From the NCBI GenBank assembly GCA_964017195.1, contig OZ024898.1, forward strand, positions 11,815,630 through 11,879,629: a stretch of DNA of 64,000 nt, read 5' to 3'. Positions 1 through 12,800 of this stretch are shown one piece after another; the stretch's first letter is position 1; each line of letters begins with the position of its first letter. The DNA is from Siderastrea radians. Lineage: Eukaryota > Cnidaria > Anthozoa > Scleractinia > Rhizangiidae. The position numbers and the translations under genes were made by a program. Under the pieces are notes generated by a model that had not been told where the DNA came from, made no database searches, and worked only from the letters and a program-made list of their open reading frames with translations.

Positions 1-84
1 ACCAAAATGTCTTACACCAACGACCCCAAGCCAGAAAAACATTAATTTTTTCAAAAACTACATGTAATTCATACACATGTCTAC

Positions 85-237
85 CTCTTGTTTAAAGAAC
101 ACATGGTTCTTAGCTGCCTTGCGTTGCTTCTTTGTGGCAGGTTCTTCATTCCCATCAGCAGCAACATGCTGCCTCTTCTTACTGAACTGGACATCTTTGT
201 TTTTTATTTTGAAACCTCTTTCAACTCCCGTTGAATT
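85..237 (-). CDS. possible internal exon of an unrecognised neighbouring gene
   Basis: On the minus strand an open stretch of exactly 51 codons lies between an acceptor-like TAG (plus-strand 238-240) and a donor-like GTAGAC (plus-strand 79-84), phase 0 at both ends. The peptide is rich in Lys and Arg and has clusters such as KKRQHVAADGNEEPATKKQRK, which would suit a nuclear or nucleolar protein. I do not recognise the family. No neighbouring exons could be joined to it, and 51 codons without a stop can occur by chance, so this is tentative. If real, it belongs to a gene transcribed divergently from the TBC gene. Confidence 0.35.
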
Positions 238-612
238 CTAAACACAATAGAAAATGATAGACTAAATTAGAATGCACCAATGGATAGCGTATCCATGTTG
301 ATCTTGTACTCTGGTGAAATTTAAACATAAAATTATAGCATACACTCTATAGTCAGAGATTGGAAAGGACGTACGCCATGTGCATATGGTGCATAAGAAA
401 AGAAAATGGCGTATTATAAAACTACTTACGGGGCCCAAGATGTGCCTGAGCCGCATAATGGTGTGTCAAATGTAGAATATTTAAGTACTTTGCAATAAGC
501 ATTTCTGTTTGTGTAATTTCTACTGTTATGATAAATAAAAAAACGAAATGTCGATCACTGCATCAACTTTTATCTTCGTTTCCGATGGGCGATCTATTGT
601 GTCCGTTTATTT

Positions 613-1047
613 TTGTCCCCAGACCGCTGCTTGGACTCAGCCTCCAAACGAGGTTCTTTCATCGGCCGCCATGATTGTTTATCTTGTGTACTTTGGCCCT
701 TGGATAATGCCCCCCCCCCAAAAAAAAAAATTCTTAAATTAGACGGTACCCAAAGAAAACTTTCCAGTTTTGTTACTACAAACACCGGTGCCACTGTGTA
801 TGAGACTGAGAGTGCAATTGATCATGAAGCTGAAGGTAACAATGCTGCAAAAGAGCCAGATGAAACAAGCACTTCTGACACATCTTCCACGCCTGCAAGT
901 GCCGAAGAATTCCAAAACAAGTGGCTAGCTTTTTGGCTAGTTTTGCAACTTCTAATTAATGTTACACAGTTCATAGTTGAGTCAGTGATTATAATCACTC
1001 AGAATTGTTTCTCCAGTTCTCTAGTGAGTAAGCAATGTATTAAATGA
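613..1047 (+). other. open stretch of doubtful coding status
   Basis: A 144-codon plus-strand frame crosses a C-run and A-run (711-730), then has a Ser/Thr/Glu-rich middle part (ETESAIDHEAEGNNAAKEPD) followed by FQNKW and a hydrophobic tail. The middle part could be an exon of a transposase-derived zinc-finger type protein, but I see no convincing family motif or splice pair. The first 45 codons overlap low-complexity DNA. No other gene is visible between 238 and 3707. Confidence 0.2.
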
Positions 1048-1608
1048 GTTTCAAGAGTAAGTCTGCTAAGTCATCAGTTTACAGAAAAAACATGATTACG
1101 TAAGAGTAAGGATATGGACACCTTCATAAGTTTAGTACACTGACTCTTCTTCACCTAAAGTGAACAGCTGTTGAGTTTGATTGATTAAAGTAAAACCTGA
1201 ATAAAACTATTTCATTTTAATGTTAACTGCAAGATGCTGTATGATACACACTATCAAAAGTTCCATCCCTTACTAAATTACCAATTAATATTTCTTTTCT
1301 TGAACTTCTGGCCCATCCCATTACTGCCATGGCCCATACTTTTTAGAAATGGCCCATAACTTTAGAAAGCCAGGGGCCATAGGCCCATATGCCTGTTTTG
1401 CCTTCCCAATCTCTGTATAGCCCTCTGCAGATGGCATAGAAAAAACTGGCTGACCCAGATTTCCATGAGCCATAATCAAATGCACATACACATGTACAAT
1501 GGTATTAGCCACAAGCTTCTCCAGCTCTGTGGAACCATGATCCAATGGATATACGGCTACAAAGTCATTTTTTGCTCAAACCTGTTCATTTTGTCACGTT
1601 TGGTAGGT

Positions 1609-1900
1609 TAACCCTTTAAGCCCCAGTATCAACATGCATCTTCTCCTTACTGTTCTCCATATATTTCTTAGGGTACTAGTTGGGAGAATTTGCTTACACA
1701 TCAAGACACCTCATCTTTAAGCCCCAATATCCACATGCATATTCTCCTTACTGTTCTCCATATATTTCTTATGGTACTAGTTGGGAGAATTTGCTTACAC
1801 ATCAAGACACCTCATCTTTAGTGATCATTTTCTTAATTCTCATGACCTGTATGTTTGATCAAGTAGTGATACTGTAAGGAGAAATTTGAGAAAGAGACAT
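1609..1900 (+). repeat. TIR-type interspersed repeat with internal tandem duplication
   Basis: It starts with CCCTTTAAGCCCC and contains two almost identical copies of a roughly 100-bp segment (ATGCAT, TCTCCTTACTGTTCTCCATA, GGGAGAATTTGCTTACACAT). The same family recurs at 43295-43490 (with both CCCTTTAAG ends), at 58870-59085 and, as a fragment, at 63855-63915. It is a short non-autonomous element spread through this locus. Confidence 0.6.
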
Positions 1901-2231
1901 AGATTACTCTATCTCTGCACTATCTGCTCTCAAGGCTTCATGGCTACCTGACTTCATGGCTATATAGCCACTGTTTTATAGGGGTAACTTCTTAACCATA
2001 TAGCCACTGTTTCTATAAGTGTTTTGGTGAGGTCGTGTGTACTGCAGTTAAGCTCAAGTAAGGAGCAATTAGTTTCTAGCAAACAACTGTCACCAACATT
2101 TTTGGATTTACTTTTTTTACGACTAGTTCCCTTTGAAGCCATTATTTGGGCTGTCAAGCAACACTCCTCCTCCACTAATTTCTGTGGAAAGAAGCACTGC
2201 ATTCGGAGCCAATTAACAGCTGTACATGTAA

Positions 2232-2699
2232 TGTACCGGTCAAATTGAAGCTTAAACATCCACCTCCCGGGCATACCCCAGGTATTTGACTGTGCATTGT
2301 GCCCGGGAAGGGGGGAATTTGAACATTGCCTTGGAAGGGTGGGGAATTTGGACTGGATTTATTTCTTGTTCTGGTGTAATACTCCTGTGAGTTTTTTCGG
2401 CTTTTGCAAGGTTTGATGGATCTACAAGATAGAATTTCGCCTTTGTTAGTGAATAACTCTCTCAGAAGGGCCTTCAAAAGAAGTGCGAAGGTGTTATCAC
2501 GGCACATCTCTCTCTGAAAAGCGTGAACAGTCTTCAATTGAAGATGAAAATTGGCCTTTGAGGAGAGGTATTTCAGAACTAATTGGTGGGGCATTTGAAC
2601 GGCTTTTTTGCCCCAAGGGGAGGGAATTTGAACAAGCCAATCTTCAAAAGTTCAAATGCCCGGGGGATGGATGTTGAAGCTTCGATTTGACTGGTACAT
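2232..2699. mobile_element. TIR element, copy 1 of 2
   Basis: The ends are inverted repeats: TGTACCGGTCAAATTGAAGC at the left and the complement ending GATTTGACTGGTACA at the right. The inside has no coding potential; it carries GGGGAATTTGAAC-type motifs near both ends. A second copy with the same order of motifs lies at 62191-62665. This is a short non-autonomous element of about 470 bp. Confidence 0.7.
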
Positions 2700-3689
2700 A
2701 AAGGGGACAACCAATATTTTGACATGCACTGTACTAAAATTTTCAGATTTTGAGACTATTTACGGGTGGGATAAAGCACATGCGTGTACTCAAAAAATAG
2801 TGATACCAAGATAACATCAGTATCCAATTCACGGCAGAGCTTGTTTTAAATGCTGACGAGACTGAAAAAATTACACAGAAAGATCAATTTCCATAAATTT
2901 GTCGATTTCATGCACAGTTCAAAACCCGCATGGCTCACCACGTGCATTTTTGCAAACACGCAGCAGAAATACCAAACCACTATAACGTTGCCAGTGAGAG
3001 ATAAGTTTTCACATTTGTTTAAGATTCCATTGATCAAAGATAGCTGTCGGATTCGTCAGAATCGCAGATCAGGCTTGAAATGTACACGATAAAATGACGC
3101 AACATCCATACGCCGGTCGCCAAACACGTGTAAAGACTTTACTAACTTTTCAGCCGACGTGAAGAGAGGCTATCCAAGATAACCTTCAAATTTGAAAAAA
3201 ACTTACCTGAACAACTCTTTTCTTCGAAAAATTCTTGTCTTTCTTGGCGTTCTTGCGCTTTTTAAAAGGTTTACTTTCCATGAACGAAAATTACAGTGGA
3301 GTCCAGCAAGGTGAGATGGAAAGCCCTTTCAAAGTACAATCTTGGCTAGGGTCTGGACCGAGCAAGCGTTCGGAAAATAATTCCGGAAATCCTCGACAAT
3401 TTATTGCTACCGAGAGGTTTTATCTCGTGGATTTTTCCTCTGAATTCGTTCTGCAGAACGGTTATCTGTGACTAAAAGCTATCTTTATTACATGAAAGTT
3501 TGAAATTGTCCAATTTGAAGTAACTTTTGGAAACCCCCAAGATACCCACGGAAACGCCATCCTCACGACAAGCACCGAAATTTCTCCCGACTTTTACCCG
3601 AAAGTTTCAACAGTCTCAGTCTTTCTCGTTCAAGAGTCGAAAACAGAACTAGTATTTCATGTAAGATTACCTAAAAATTCCCGAATGAT

Positions 3690-3707
3690 TAAAATTCTAT
3701 ACAAAAC
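3690..3707 (+). promoter_or_regulatory. end of 5' leader with in-frame stop before the start codon
   Basis: An in-frame TAA at 3690-3692 precedes the ATG at 3708 with no other ATG between, which supports 3708 as the start or at least bounds the frame of exon 1. I see no clear TATA box upstream; 2700-3690 otherwise holds nothing I can identify. Confidence 0.5.
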
Positions 3708-3833
3708 ATGGAGGAATCGTGGGAGATCGTCGCGGTACCAGCTGAAATTCAACACTCTACAGTTGGTAAAGAAAATTCTTCAGAAGGTCCTGAGACATCC
3801 CTTGACAAGAACGAGGGGAATAACAAGTCCAAG
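3708..3833 (+). CDS. TBC1D2: TBC1D2-like exon 1 (start codon)
   Basis: The exon starts with MEESWEIVAVPAEIQ and is an acidic, Ser-rich leader of 42 codons with no recognised domain. The donor is AAG/GTGTGT, phase 0. The upstream in-frame stop at 3690 bounds the frame. Confidence 0.75.
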
Positions 3834-6800
3834 GTGTGTATTTTAGCACTGGATTCTTGGAGATTTTTCGATCAGAGCTCTGACAACTTGACTAGAAAGG
3901 CAATTTCTCCGATCCCTTGTAATCGATCTACAGAATTTCCTCTATCACGTAATGAAGTCTTTCACATAGGCTTCCTTGATCGAGAGAAGGTGTCGCTAGT
4001 AGTTATTAATTATATGCGTCAATTATTTGTGTGGTGTTAATTATACAATAACAACGCCCCCTAACGCGTTTCGTTTCCCCTTTAATTAGTTTGTTTTGAA
4101 CAAGGAAATTGAAAGTGGACATTCGAGAACGTTGTTTATGAGCTTAAATACTCTAATGATCGAACCCTAAACTATTAGACACAAAGTGATCGAGCTGTGT
4201 TAAGAAGATCGTCATTAATCATAGGTGCGTTGCAATATTTACTCTTTATCTTTCTGTAAAGGAAGACAAATTTAGGTTAGGAGGAAAATGGGCTAACATT
4301 TGACTGATCAGAAGGTAGACCTTTCTCATATTTTATCCTTTTCTTACTCCTCATTTCACCATGTTTTCTTCTCCAGTTTTTCTGAAGAGAGATCTCATGA
4401 ATTATTTTTTTTACGTGTATAACCATGTAATTTACTACTACACTGTCTTGAAAACACACCAATCATTGTCAGTTTATTTCCCATCCCCACCCCCCTACTG
4501 TGCTGATTTGTCCCCCTTGCTGCAAATTAAACGTTTTCTTTCTTCAGGTAGCTGACATATAATAATTTATTTTTGTTTTTGTACAGAAAAGTACTGGTGG
4601 AACTCCAAAGTTGTGTGGGTTTCTAAACAAACTTGGAGGTAAATATGAAAGTTACATAATAGTAGCTGAGTTTGGCTTCCTTGAACATACGCAAACTATT
4701 TTTTTTTCAGATAATGAGATTATGGGTATAGAATGGTCCCCAAAATTAGCTTCCATCTTGGCATTTTTCATCCAAGTCTCAGAATATTAAATTCTTAAGA
4801 TAAAGAATTATAAGCATCTCAGAATCTCAAATTTGGAAAACTGCCATCTCAAAGTCTTGGGTCAAAAGTCATTGGTTATTAATTAGCTTGGGTAACATTC
4901 ACTGCAAACAAAAGTTCAATTTAAATGCTTGATATTTCCTGTTGTAACCTACTGTACCCAAATTGAGCGGATGTTTGAGTCTTGGGCTTGGAAATTGTTT
5001 TAAATGTTATTAGTCGTGGGCTTGAATTTTAAAACAAGGGTTTCAGTGTCTTGCAAAGTCTCCGATGGACCATTCTATACCCCTGCAATTGGGAGATAGC
5101 CAACAACGTCACCCAAGGAACAAAAGCTTCATGAGTTTTGGTTCAGACTAGGGGGGGGGGGTCTAATGTATTTCATTTGACTATTGATTTGCTTTTATTT
5201 ACATTCAAATGTCTTAATGTTTTATGCATCTTAAAACACAAGAAGATAGAGCCAATGCAAACACATAACTGTGAAAACACTTCTCACTGAGTGATAACTT
5301 TGACCACGTCTTTGTAAATTCCTTTATCAATTAACAACCCTTTCCACTCTTCACCCTATCAATGTTGTTTTGCCCACAAAAAGAAGACTGGTGAATCGCC
5401 AGACCTTCAAAATGACATTAAGTACAGTGAGGGATGAGGAAAGGGAAAGCATTTCTGCAACCTTTTCTGAGTATGTCTCTGTTAAGGGAAATGGAGAAGT
5501 ATGCATTTTAAAAGCATTTTGCATTGATCTCAAGTAGACTGAAACACATAACCCAGTATAAACAGATGGCATACTCAGATCCTTACCATCCTTCATCTGA
5601 TTGGTTCTCAGTCAAATACATTAGACTGAGTTCAAAGTGTGTTTGACATTTGACCTTATGGTTACCCTGGGTTATCAATCGATTACAATCAGTGGAGGGA
5701 GACAGGGATCTGAACTTCCTTCCTTTATCTAATGGTAAATATGCTAATTACCTTTCTTGTTGGCTTCTACCTTCAGGTGCACTTTTCTAAACTGAAAAAA
5801 TGTTATTCAATTTTGCTTTCTTTCTATTGGTCCTGTTTCCTGTAGCCTTAAGAATTTGCCTACTCAACCCTCATAGTTTGCCCCACCCCCTGTAGACTTC
5901 TTGTGCCCTCTAACCTCATCCCGTCCCATCCATTTTGTGCAGACTTTCCATCCTCCCTAGCCTGCTGTAGACTTCCATTCCCCTCCAATCTCTTCTAGGC
6001 TTCCATGCCCCTCAGTCTCTTTTAGACCTCCCATTCCTCTTAGCCTCCTGAACACTTTCTATCCCCTGTAGCCTGTTGTAGATATCCCATCCACTCTATC
6101 CTCCTCTAGACTTCTAAACCCTCCAGCCTCTTCTAAACTTTGATTCCCCTCTAGTCCCTCCTTTCCCCCCAGAAGAGTTTCCATCCCCTTGTGCCTCCTG
6201 TAAACCTTCTTAATGCCATCCATCAAACTCTACCTAGTCCCCTGTAGATTTTCCAGTCCCTCCACGCACCCTAGCCCCCTAAAGACTTCAGCTTCCTGTA
6301 GATGTCCCATCCCCTCCAGCCTTCTATAGACTTCTTACCTTCTCCAGTCCACTCTAACCCCCTGTAGACTTCCCATCGCCTACAACCTCCTGTAGAGCCT
6401 CTAGTCCCTCTAACCTCCTGTGGACATCTCATCTCATCCAGCCTCCTGTAGACTTACTACCCTCTCCAGTCTTCTTCAGGAGACCTGTCTTCCCCTCCAT
6501 CCTCGTGTAGACTATTAGTCCAATGCTTTACTCAAAAGTTTGTTTTTCTTGATAGAAATATAGCCTCCTCTAGATGTCCCCCTCTAGCCTCTTGTAGATT
6601 ATCAGTCCACCCTGCTTCCTTGTAGACTAACCGTACCCTCTACCTTCATGTAGACGTCCCATCCACTCCAGCTTCCTTACATTTTTAGTGCTTTTTTAGG
6701 AGGACTAAAAATGTGGGCGTGGTGGTATTTTGGTTAGTGCACTGGACATAAGATCTGAAGGTTGGTGGTTCAACGCCCAGTCCCTGTCATCGTGTCGTTT

Positions 6801-9800
6801 CCCTAGACAAGAAAGTTTACCCCACGTTGTCTCTCTCCACACAGGTTTATAAATGGGCTCCGGCGACATACTGCTGGGGGTAACCCTATGATGGACTATC
6901 ATCCCATCCAGGGGGGAGTAGCAATACTCACAGTTGCTTCATGCTATAGGATCCGGGTTACGCTTTGGTGGTGTGGGCCTCCTTGGCTCGTGTGCGACTT
7001 TACCTTTAGGTCACTTAAAGTAAAGATTTCCTTTCCCCTTGAGCTTCCTGTCATCTCAAGCTTACTATAGATTTTCCATCTCCTCCAGCTTCCTGTAGAC
7101 TTACCATCACCTCTAGCCTCCTACAGATCTCTAGTCCCCTCTAGCCTCCTTTAGACTTCCCATCCTCCCTAATCTCCTGTGGACCTCTAGTCTCTTTTAG
7201 TTTCTTTTAGACAATCTATCTTCTTTAGCTTCCTGTAGAACTTCTGAACCATCTAACCTCTTGGAGACCTCTTGTTTCATCTTACTTTCCTGTAGACTTT
7301 CCATCCCTTCTAGATTCCTGTGGACTGCCAATCCCCTCTAGCTACTGTAGACTTCCTATCCCTCCTAGTCTCCTGTGGACTGCGAAGTTCCATCTCACCT
7401 GCTGTAGACTTCCTAGCCCTTCTAAGGTCCTCTAGAACTGTATTCCCATGTAGCCTTCTGTAGACCCCCTATCCCCCCTAGATTGGTGGACACTTTCTTT
7501 CCCCTCCAGCTTTCTGCAGACTTCCCCTTGCCTCTCATAACATCCTATAGTCTTTCTGTTTCCTCTAGTCTCTTGTAGACCTGTTGTCCCTTATAACATC
7601 CTAGAGACTTTCTGTTTTGTCTGGTCTCTTGTAGACCTCTAGTCCCCCTTAACACCCTCTAGACTTTCTCTTTTGTCTAGTCTCGTGTAGACCTCTAGTT
7701 CCCCATAACACCCTCTAGACTTTCTCTTTTGTCTAGTCTCTTGTAGACCTCTAGTCCCCCATAACACCCTATAGACTTTCTCTTTTGTCTAGTCTCTTGT
7801 AGACCTCTAGTCCCCCATAACATCCTGTAGACTTTCTCTTTTGTCTAGTCTCTTGTAGACCTCTAGTCCCCCATAACACCCTATAGACTTTCTCTTTTGT
7901 CTAGTCTCTTGTAGACCTCTAGTCCCCCATAACATCCTGTAGACTTTCTCTTTTGTCTAGTCTCTTGTAGACCTCTAGTCCCCCATAACACCCTCTAGAC
8001 TTTCTGTTTTGTCTAGTCTCTTGTAGACCTCTAGTTCCCCATAACACCCACTAGACTTTCTCTTTTGTCTGGTCTCTTGTAGACCTCTAGTTCCCCATAA
8101 CACCCACTAGACTTTCTCTTTTGTCTGGTCTCTTGTAGACCTCTAGTTCCCCATAACATCCTCTAGACTTTCTCTTTTGTCTAGTCTCTTGTAGACCTCT
8201 AGTCCCCCATAACATCCTGTAGACTTTCTCTTTTGTCTAGTCTCTTGTAGACCTCTAGTCCCCCATAACACCCTCTAGACTTTCTGTTTTGTCTAGTCTC
8301 TTGTAGACCTCTAGTTCCCCATAACACCCACTAGACTTTCTCTTTTGTCTGGTCTCTTGTAGACCTCTAGTTCCCCATAACACCCACTAGACTTTCTCTT
8401 TTGTCTGGTCTCTTGTAGACCTCTAGTTCCCCATAACATCCTCTAGACTTTCTCTTTTGTCTAGTCTCTTGTAGACCTCTAGTCCCCCATAACATCCTGT
8501 AGACTTTCTCTTTTGTCTGGTCTCTTGTAGACCTCTAGTTCCCCATAACACCCACTAGACTTTCTCTTTTGTCTGGTCTCTTGTAGACCTCTAGTCCCCC
8601 ATAACACCCTCTAGACTTTCTCTTTTGTCTAGTCTCTTGTAGACCTCTAGTTCCCCATAACACCCTATAGACTTTCTCTTTTGTCTAGTCTCTTGTAGAC
8701 CTCTAGTTCCCCATAACATCCTCTAGACTTTCTCTTTTGTCTAGTCTCTTGTAGACCTCTAGTCCCCCATAACACCCTATAGACTTTCTGTTTTGTCTGG
8801 TCTCTTGTAGACCTCTAGTTCCCCATAACATCCTAGAGACTTTCTGTTTTGTCTGGTCTCTTGTAGACCTCTAGTCCCCCATAACACCCTATAGACTTTC
8901 TCTTTTGTCTAGTCTCTTGTAGACCTCTAGTTCCCCATAACACCCTCTAGACTTTCTCTTTTGTCTCGTCTCTTGTAGACCTCTAGTCCCCCATAACACC
9001 CTATAGACTTTCTGTTTTGTCTGGTCTCTTGTAGACCTCTAGTTCCCCATAACATCCTAGAGACTTTCTGTTTTGTCTGGTCTCTTGTAGACCTCTAGTC
9101 CCCCATAACACCCTATAGACTTTCTCTTTTGTCTAGTCTCTTGTAGACCTCTAGTTCCCCATAACACCCTCTAGACTTTCTCTTTTGTCTAGTCTCTTGT
9201 AGACCTCTAGTCCCCCATAACATCCTATAGACTTTCTGTTTTGTCTGGTCTCTTGTAGACCTCTAGTTCCCCATAACATCCTGTAGACTTTCTCTTTTGT
9301 CTAGTCTCTTCTAGACCTCTAGTTCCCCATAACATCCTATAGACTTTCTCTTTTGTCTAGTCTCTTGTAGACCTCTAGTTCCCCATAACATCCTGTAGAC
9401 TTTCTCTTTTGTCTAGTCTCTTAAAGAGCTCTAGTTCCCCATAACATCCTGTAGACTTTCTCTTTTGTCTAGTCTCTTGTAGACCTCTAGTCCCCCATAA
9501 CATCCTGTAGACTTTCTGTTTTGTCTAGTCTCTTGTAGACCTCTAGTCCCCCATAACACCCTATAGACTTTCTGTTTTGTCTAGTCTCTTGTAGACCTCT
9601 AGTTCCCCATAACATTCTGTAGACTTTCTCTTTTGTCTAGTCTCTTGTAGACCTCTAGTTCCCCATAACACCCTCTAGACTTTCTCTTTTGTCTAGTGTC
9701 TTGTAGACCTCTAGTCCCCCATAACATCCTGTAGACTTTCTGTTTTGTCTGGTCTCTTGTAGACCTCTAGTTCCCCATAACACCCTATAGACTTTCTGTT

Positions 9801-12800
9801 TTGTCTAGTCTCTTGTAGACCTCTAGTTCCCCATAACATCCTCTAGACTTTCTCTTTTGTCTAGTCTCTTGTAGACCTCTAGTCCCCCATAACATCCTAT
9901 AGACTTTCTGTTTTGTCTAGTCTCTTGTAGACCTCTAGTCCCCCATAACACCCTATAGACTTTCTCTTTTGTCTAGTCTCTTGTAGACCTCTAGTTCCCG
10001 TAACATCCTGTAGACTTTCTCTTTTGTCTAGTCTCTTGTAGACCTCTAGTTCCCCATAACACCATATAGACTTTCTCTTTTGTCTAGTCTCTTGTAGACC
10101 TCTAGTTCCCGTAACATCCTGTAGACTTTCTCTTTTATCTAGTCTCTTGTAGACCTCTAGTCCCTCATAACACCCTATAGACTTTCTCTTTTGTCTAGTC
10201 TCTTGTAGACCTCTAGTCCCCCATAACATCCTAGAGACTTTCTCTTTTGTCTAGTCTCTTGTAGACCTCTAGTCCCCCATAACATCCTGTAGACTTTCTC
10301 TTTTGTCTAGTCTCTTGTAGACCTCTAGTCCCCCATAACATCCTATAGACTTTCTCTTTTGTCTAGTCTCTTGTAGACCTCTAGTCCCCCATAACATCCT
10401 ATAGACTTTCTCTTTTGTCTAGTCTCTTGTAGACCTCTAGTCCCCCATAACATCCTGTAGACTTTCTGTTTTGTCTAGTCTCTTGTAGACCTCTAGTCCC
10501 CCATAACACCCTATAGACTTTCTCTTTTGTCTAGTCTCTTGTAGACCTCTAGTTCCCCATAACACCCGCTAGACTTTCTGTTTTGTCTAGTCTCTCGTAG
10601 ACTATAGTCCCCCATAACATCCTGTAGACTTTCTGTTTCGTCTGGTCTCTTGTAGACCTCTAGTCCCCTATAACACCCTCTAGACTTTCTCTTTTGTCTA
10701 GTCTCTTGTAGACCTCTAGTTCCCCATAACACCCTCTAGACTTTCTGTTTTGTCTAGTCTCTTGTAGACCTCTAGTTCCCCATAACATCCTGTAGACTTT
10801 CTCTTTTGTCTAGTCTCTTGTAGACCTCTAGTCCCCCATAACATCCTGTAGACTTTCTCTTTTGTCTAGTCTCTTGTAGACCTCTAGTCCCCCATAACAT
10901 CCTGTAGACTTTCTGTTTTGTCTAGTCTCTTGTAGACCTCTAGTCCCCCAAAACATCCTGTAGACTCTCTGTTTTGTCTGGTCTCTTGTAAACCTCTAGT
11001 CCCCCATAACACCCTCTAGACCTTTTCTTTTGTCTAGTCTCTTGTAGACCTCTAGTTCCCCATAACACCCTCTAGACTTTCTCTTTTGTCTGGTCTCTTG
11101 TAGACCTCTAGTTCCCCATAACACCCTCTAGACTTTCTCTTTTGTCTAGTCTCTTGTAGACCTCTAGTCCCCCATAACATCCTGTAGACTTTCTGTTTTG
11201 TCTGGTCTCTTGTAGACCCCTAGTTCCCCATAACACCCTATAGACTTTCTGTTTTGTCTAGTCTCTTGTAGACCTCTAGTTCCCCATAACATCCTCTAGA
11301 CTTTCTCTTTTGTCTAGTCTCTTGTAGACCTCTAGTCCCCCATAACATCCTATAGACTTTCTGTTTTGTCTAGTCTCTTGTAGACCTCTAGTCCCCCATA
11401 ACACCCTATAGACTTTCTCTTTTGTCTAGTCTCTTGTAGACCTCTAGTTCCCGTAACATCCTGTAGACTTTCTCTTTTGTCTAGTCTCTTGTAGACCTCT
11501 AGTTCCCGTAACATCCTGTAGACTTTCTCTTTTGTCTAGTCTCTTGTAGACCTCTAGTCCCTCATAACACCCTATAGACTTTCTCTTTTGTCTAGTCTCT
11601 TGTAGACCTCTAGTCCCCCATAACATCCTGTAGACTTTCTGTTTTGTCTGGTCTCTTGTAAACCTCTAGTCCCCCATAACACCCTCTAGACTTTTTCTTT
11701 TGTCTAGTCTCTTGTAGACCTCTAGTTCCCCATAACACCCTCTAGACTTTCTCTTTTGTCTGGTCTCTTGTAGACCTCTAGTTCCCCATAACACCCTCTA
11801 GACTTTCTCTTTTGTCTAGTCTCTTGTAGACCTCTAGTCCCCCATAACATCCTGTAGACTTTCTGTTTTGTCTGGTCTCTTGTAGACCTCTAGTTCCCCA
11901 TAACACCCTATAGACTTTCTGTTTTGTCTAGTCTCTTGTAGACCTCTAGTTCCCCATAACATCCTTTAGACTTTCTCTTTTGTCTAGTCTCTTGTAGACC
12001 TCTAGTCCCCCATAACATCCTATAGACTTTCTGTTTTGTCTAGTCTCTTGTAGACCTCTAGTCCCCCATAACACCCTATAGACTTTCTCTTTTGTCTAGT
12101 CTCTTGTAGACCTCTAGTTCCCGTAACATCCTGTAGACTTTCTCTTTTGTCTAGTCTCTTGTAGACCTCTAGTTTCCCATAACACCCTATAGACTTTCTC
12201 TTTTGTCTAGTCTCTTGTAGACCTCTAGTTCCCGTAACATCCTGTAGACTTTCTCTTTTGTCTAGTCTCTTGTAGACCTCTAGTCCCTCATAACACCCTA
12301 TAGACTTTCTCTTTTGTCTAGTCTCTTGTAGACCTCTAGTCCCCCATAACATCCTAGAGACTTTCTCTTTTGTCTAGTCTCTTGTAGACCTCTAGTCCCC
12401 CATAACATCCTGTAGACTTTCTCTTTTGTCTAGTCTCTTGTAGATCTCTAGTCCCCCATAACATCCTATAGACTTTCTCTTTTGTCTAGTCTCTTGTAGA
12501 CCTCTAGTCCCCCATAACATCCTATAGACTTTCTCTTTTGTCTAGTCTCTTGTAGACCTCTAGTCCCCCATAACATCCTGTAGACTTTCTGTTTTGTCTA
12601 GTGTCTTGTAGACCTCTAGTCCCCCATAACACCCTATAGACTTTCTCTTTTGTCTAGTCTCTTGTAGACCTCTAGTTCCCCATAACACCCGCTAGACTTT
12701 CTGTTTTGTCTAGTCTCTTGTAGACCTCTAGTCCCCCATAACATCCTGTAGACTTTCTGTTTCGTCTGGTCTCTTGTAGACCTCTAGTCCCCCATAACAC

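Noticed and set aside
2175..2594. Minus-strand frame of 139 codons
   Set aside because: It coincides with the TIR element 2232-2699, which has no coding family resemblance, and the second copy of the element does not keep the frame.
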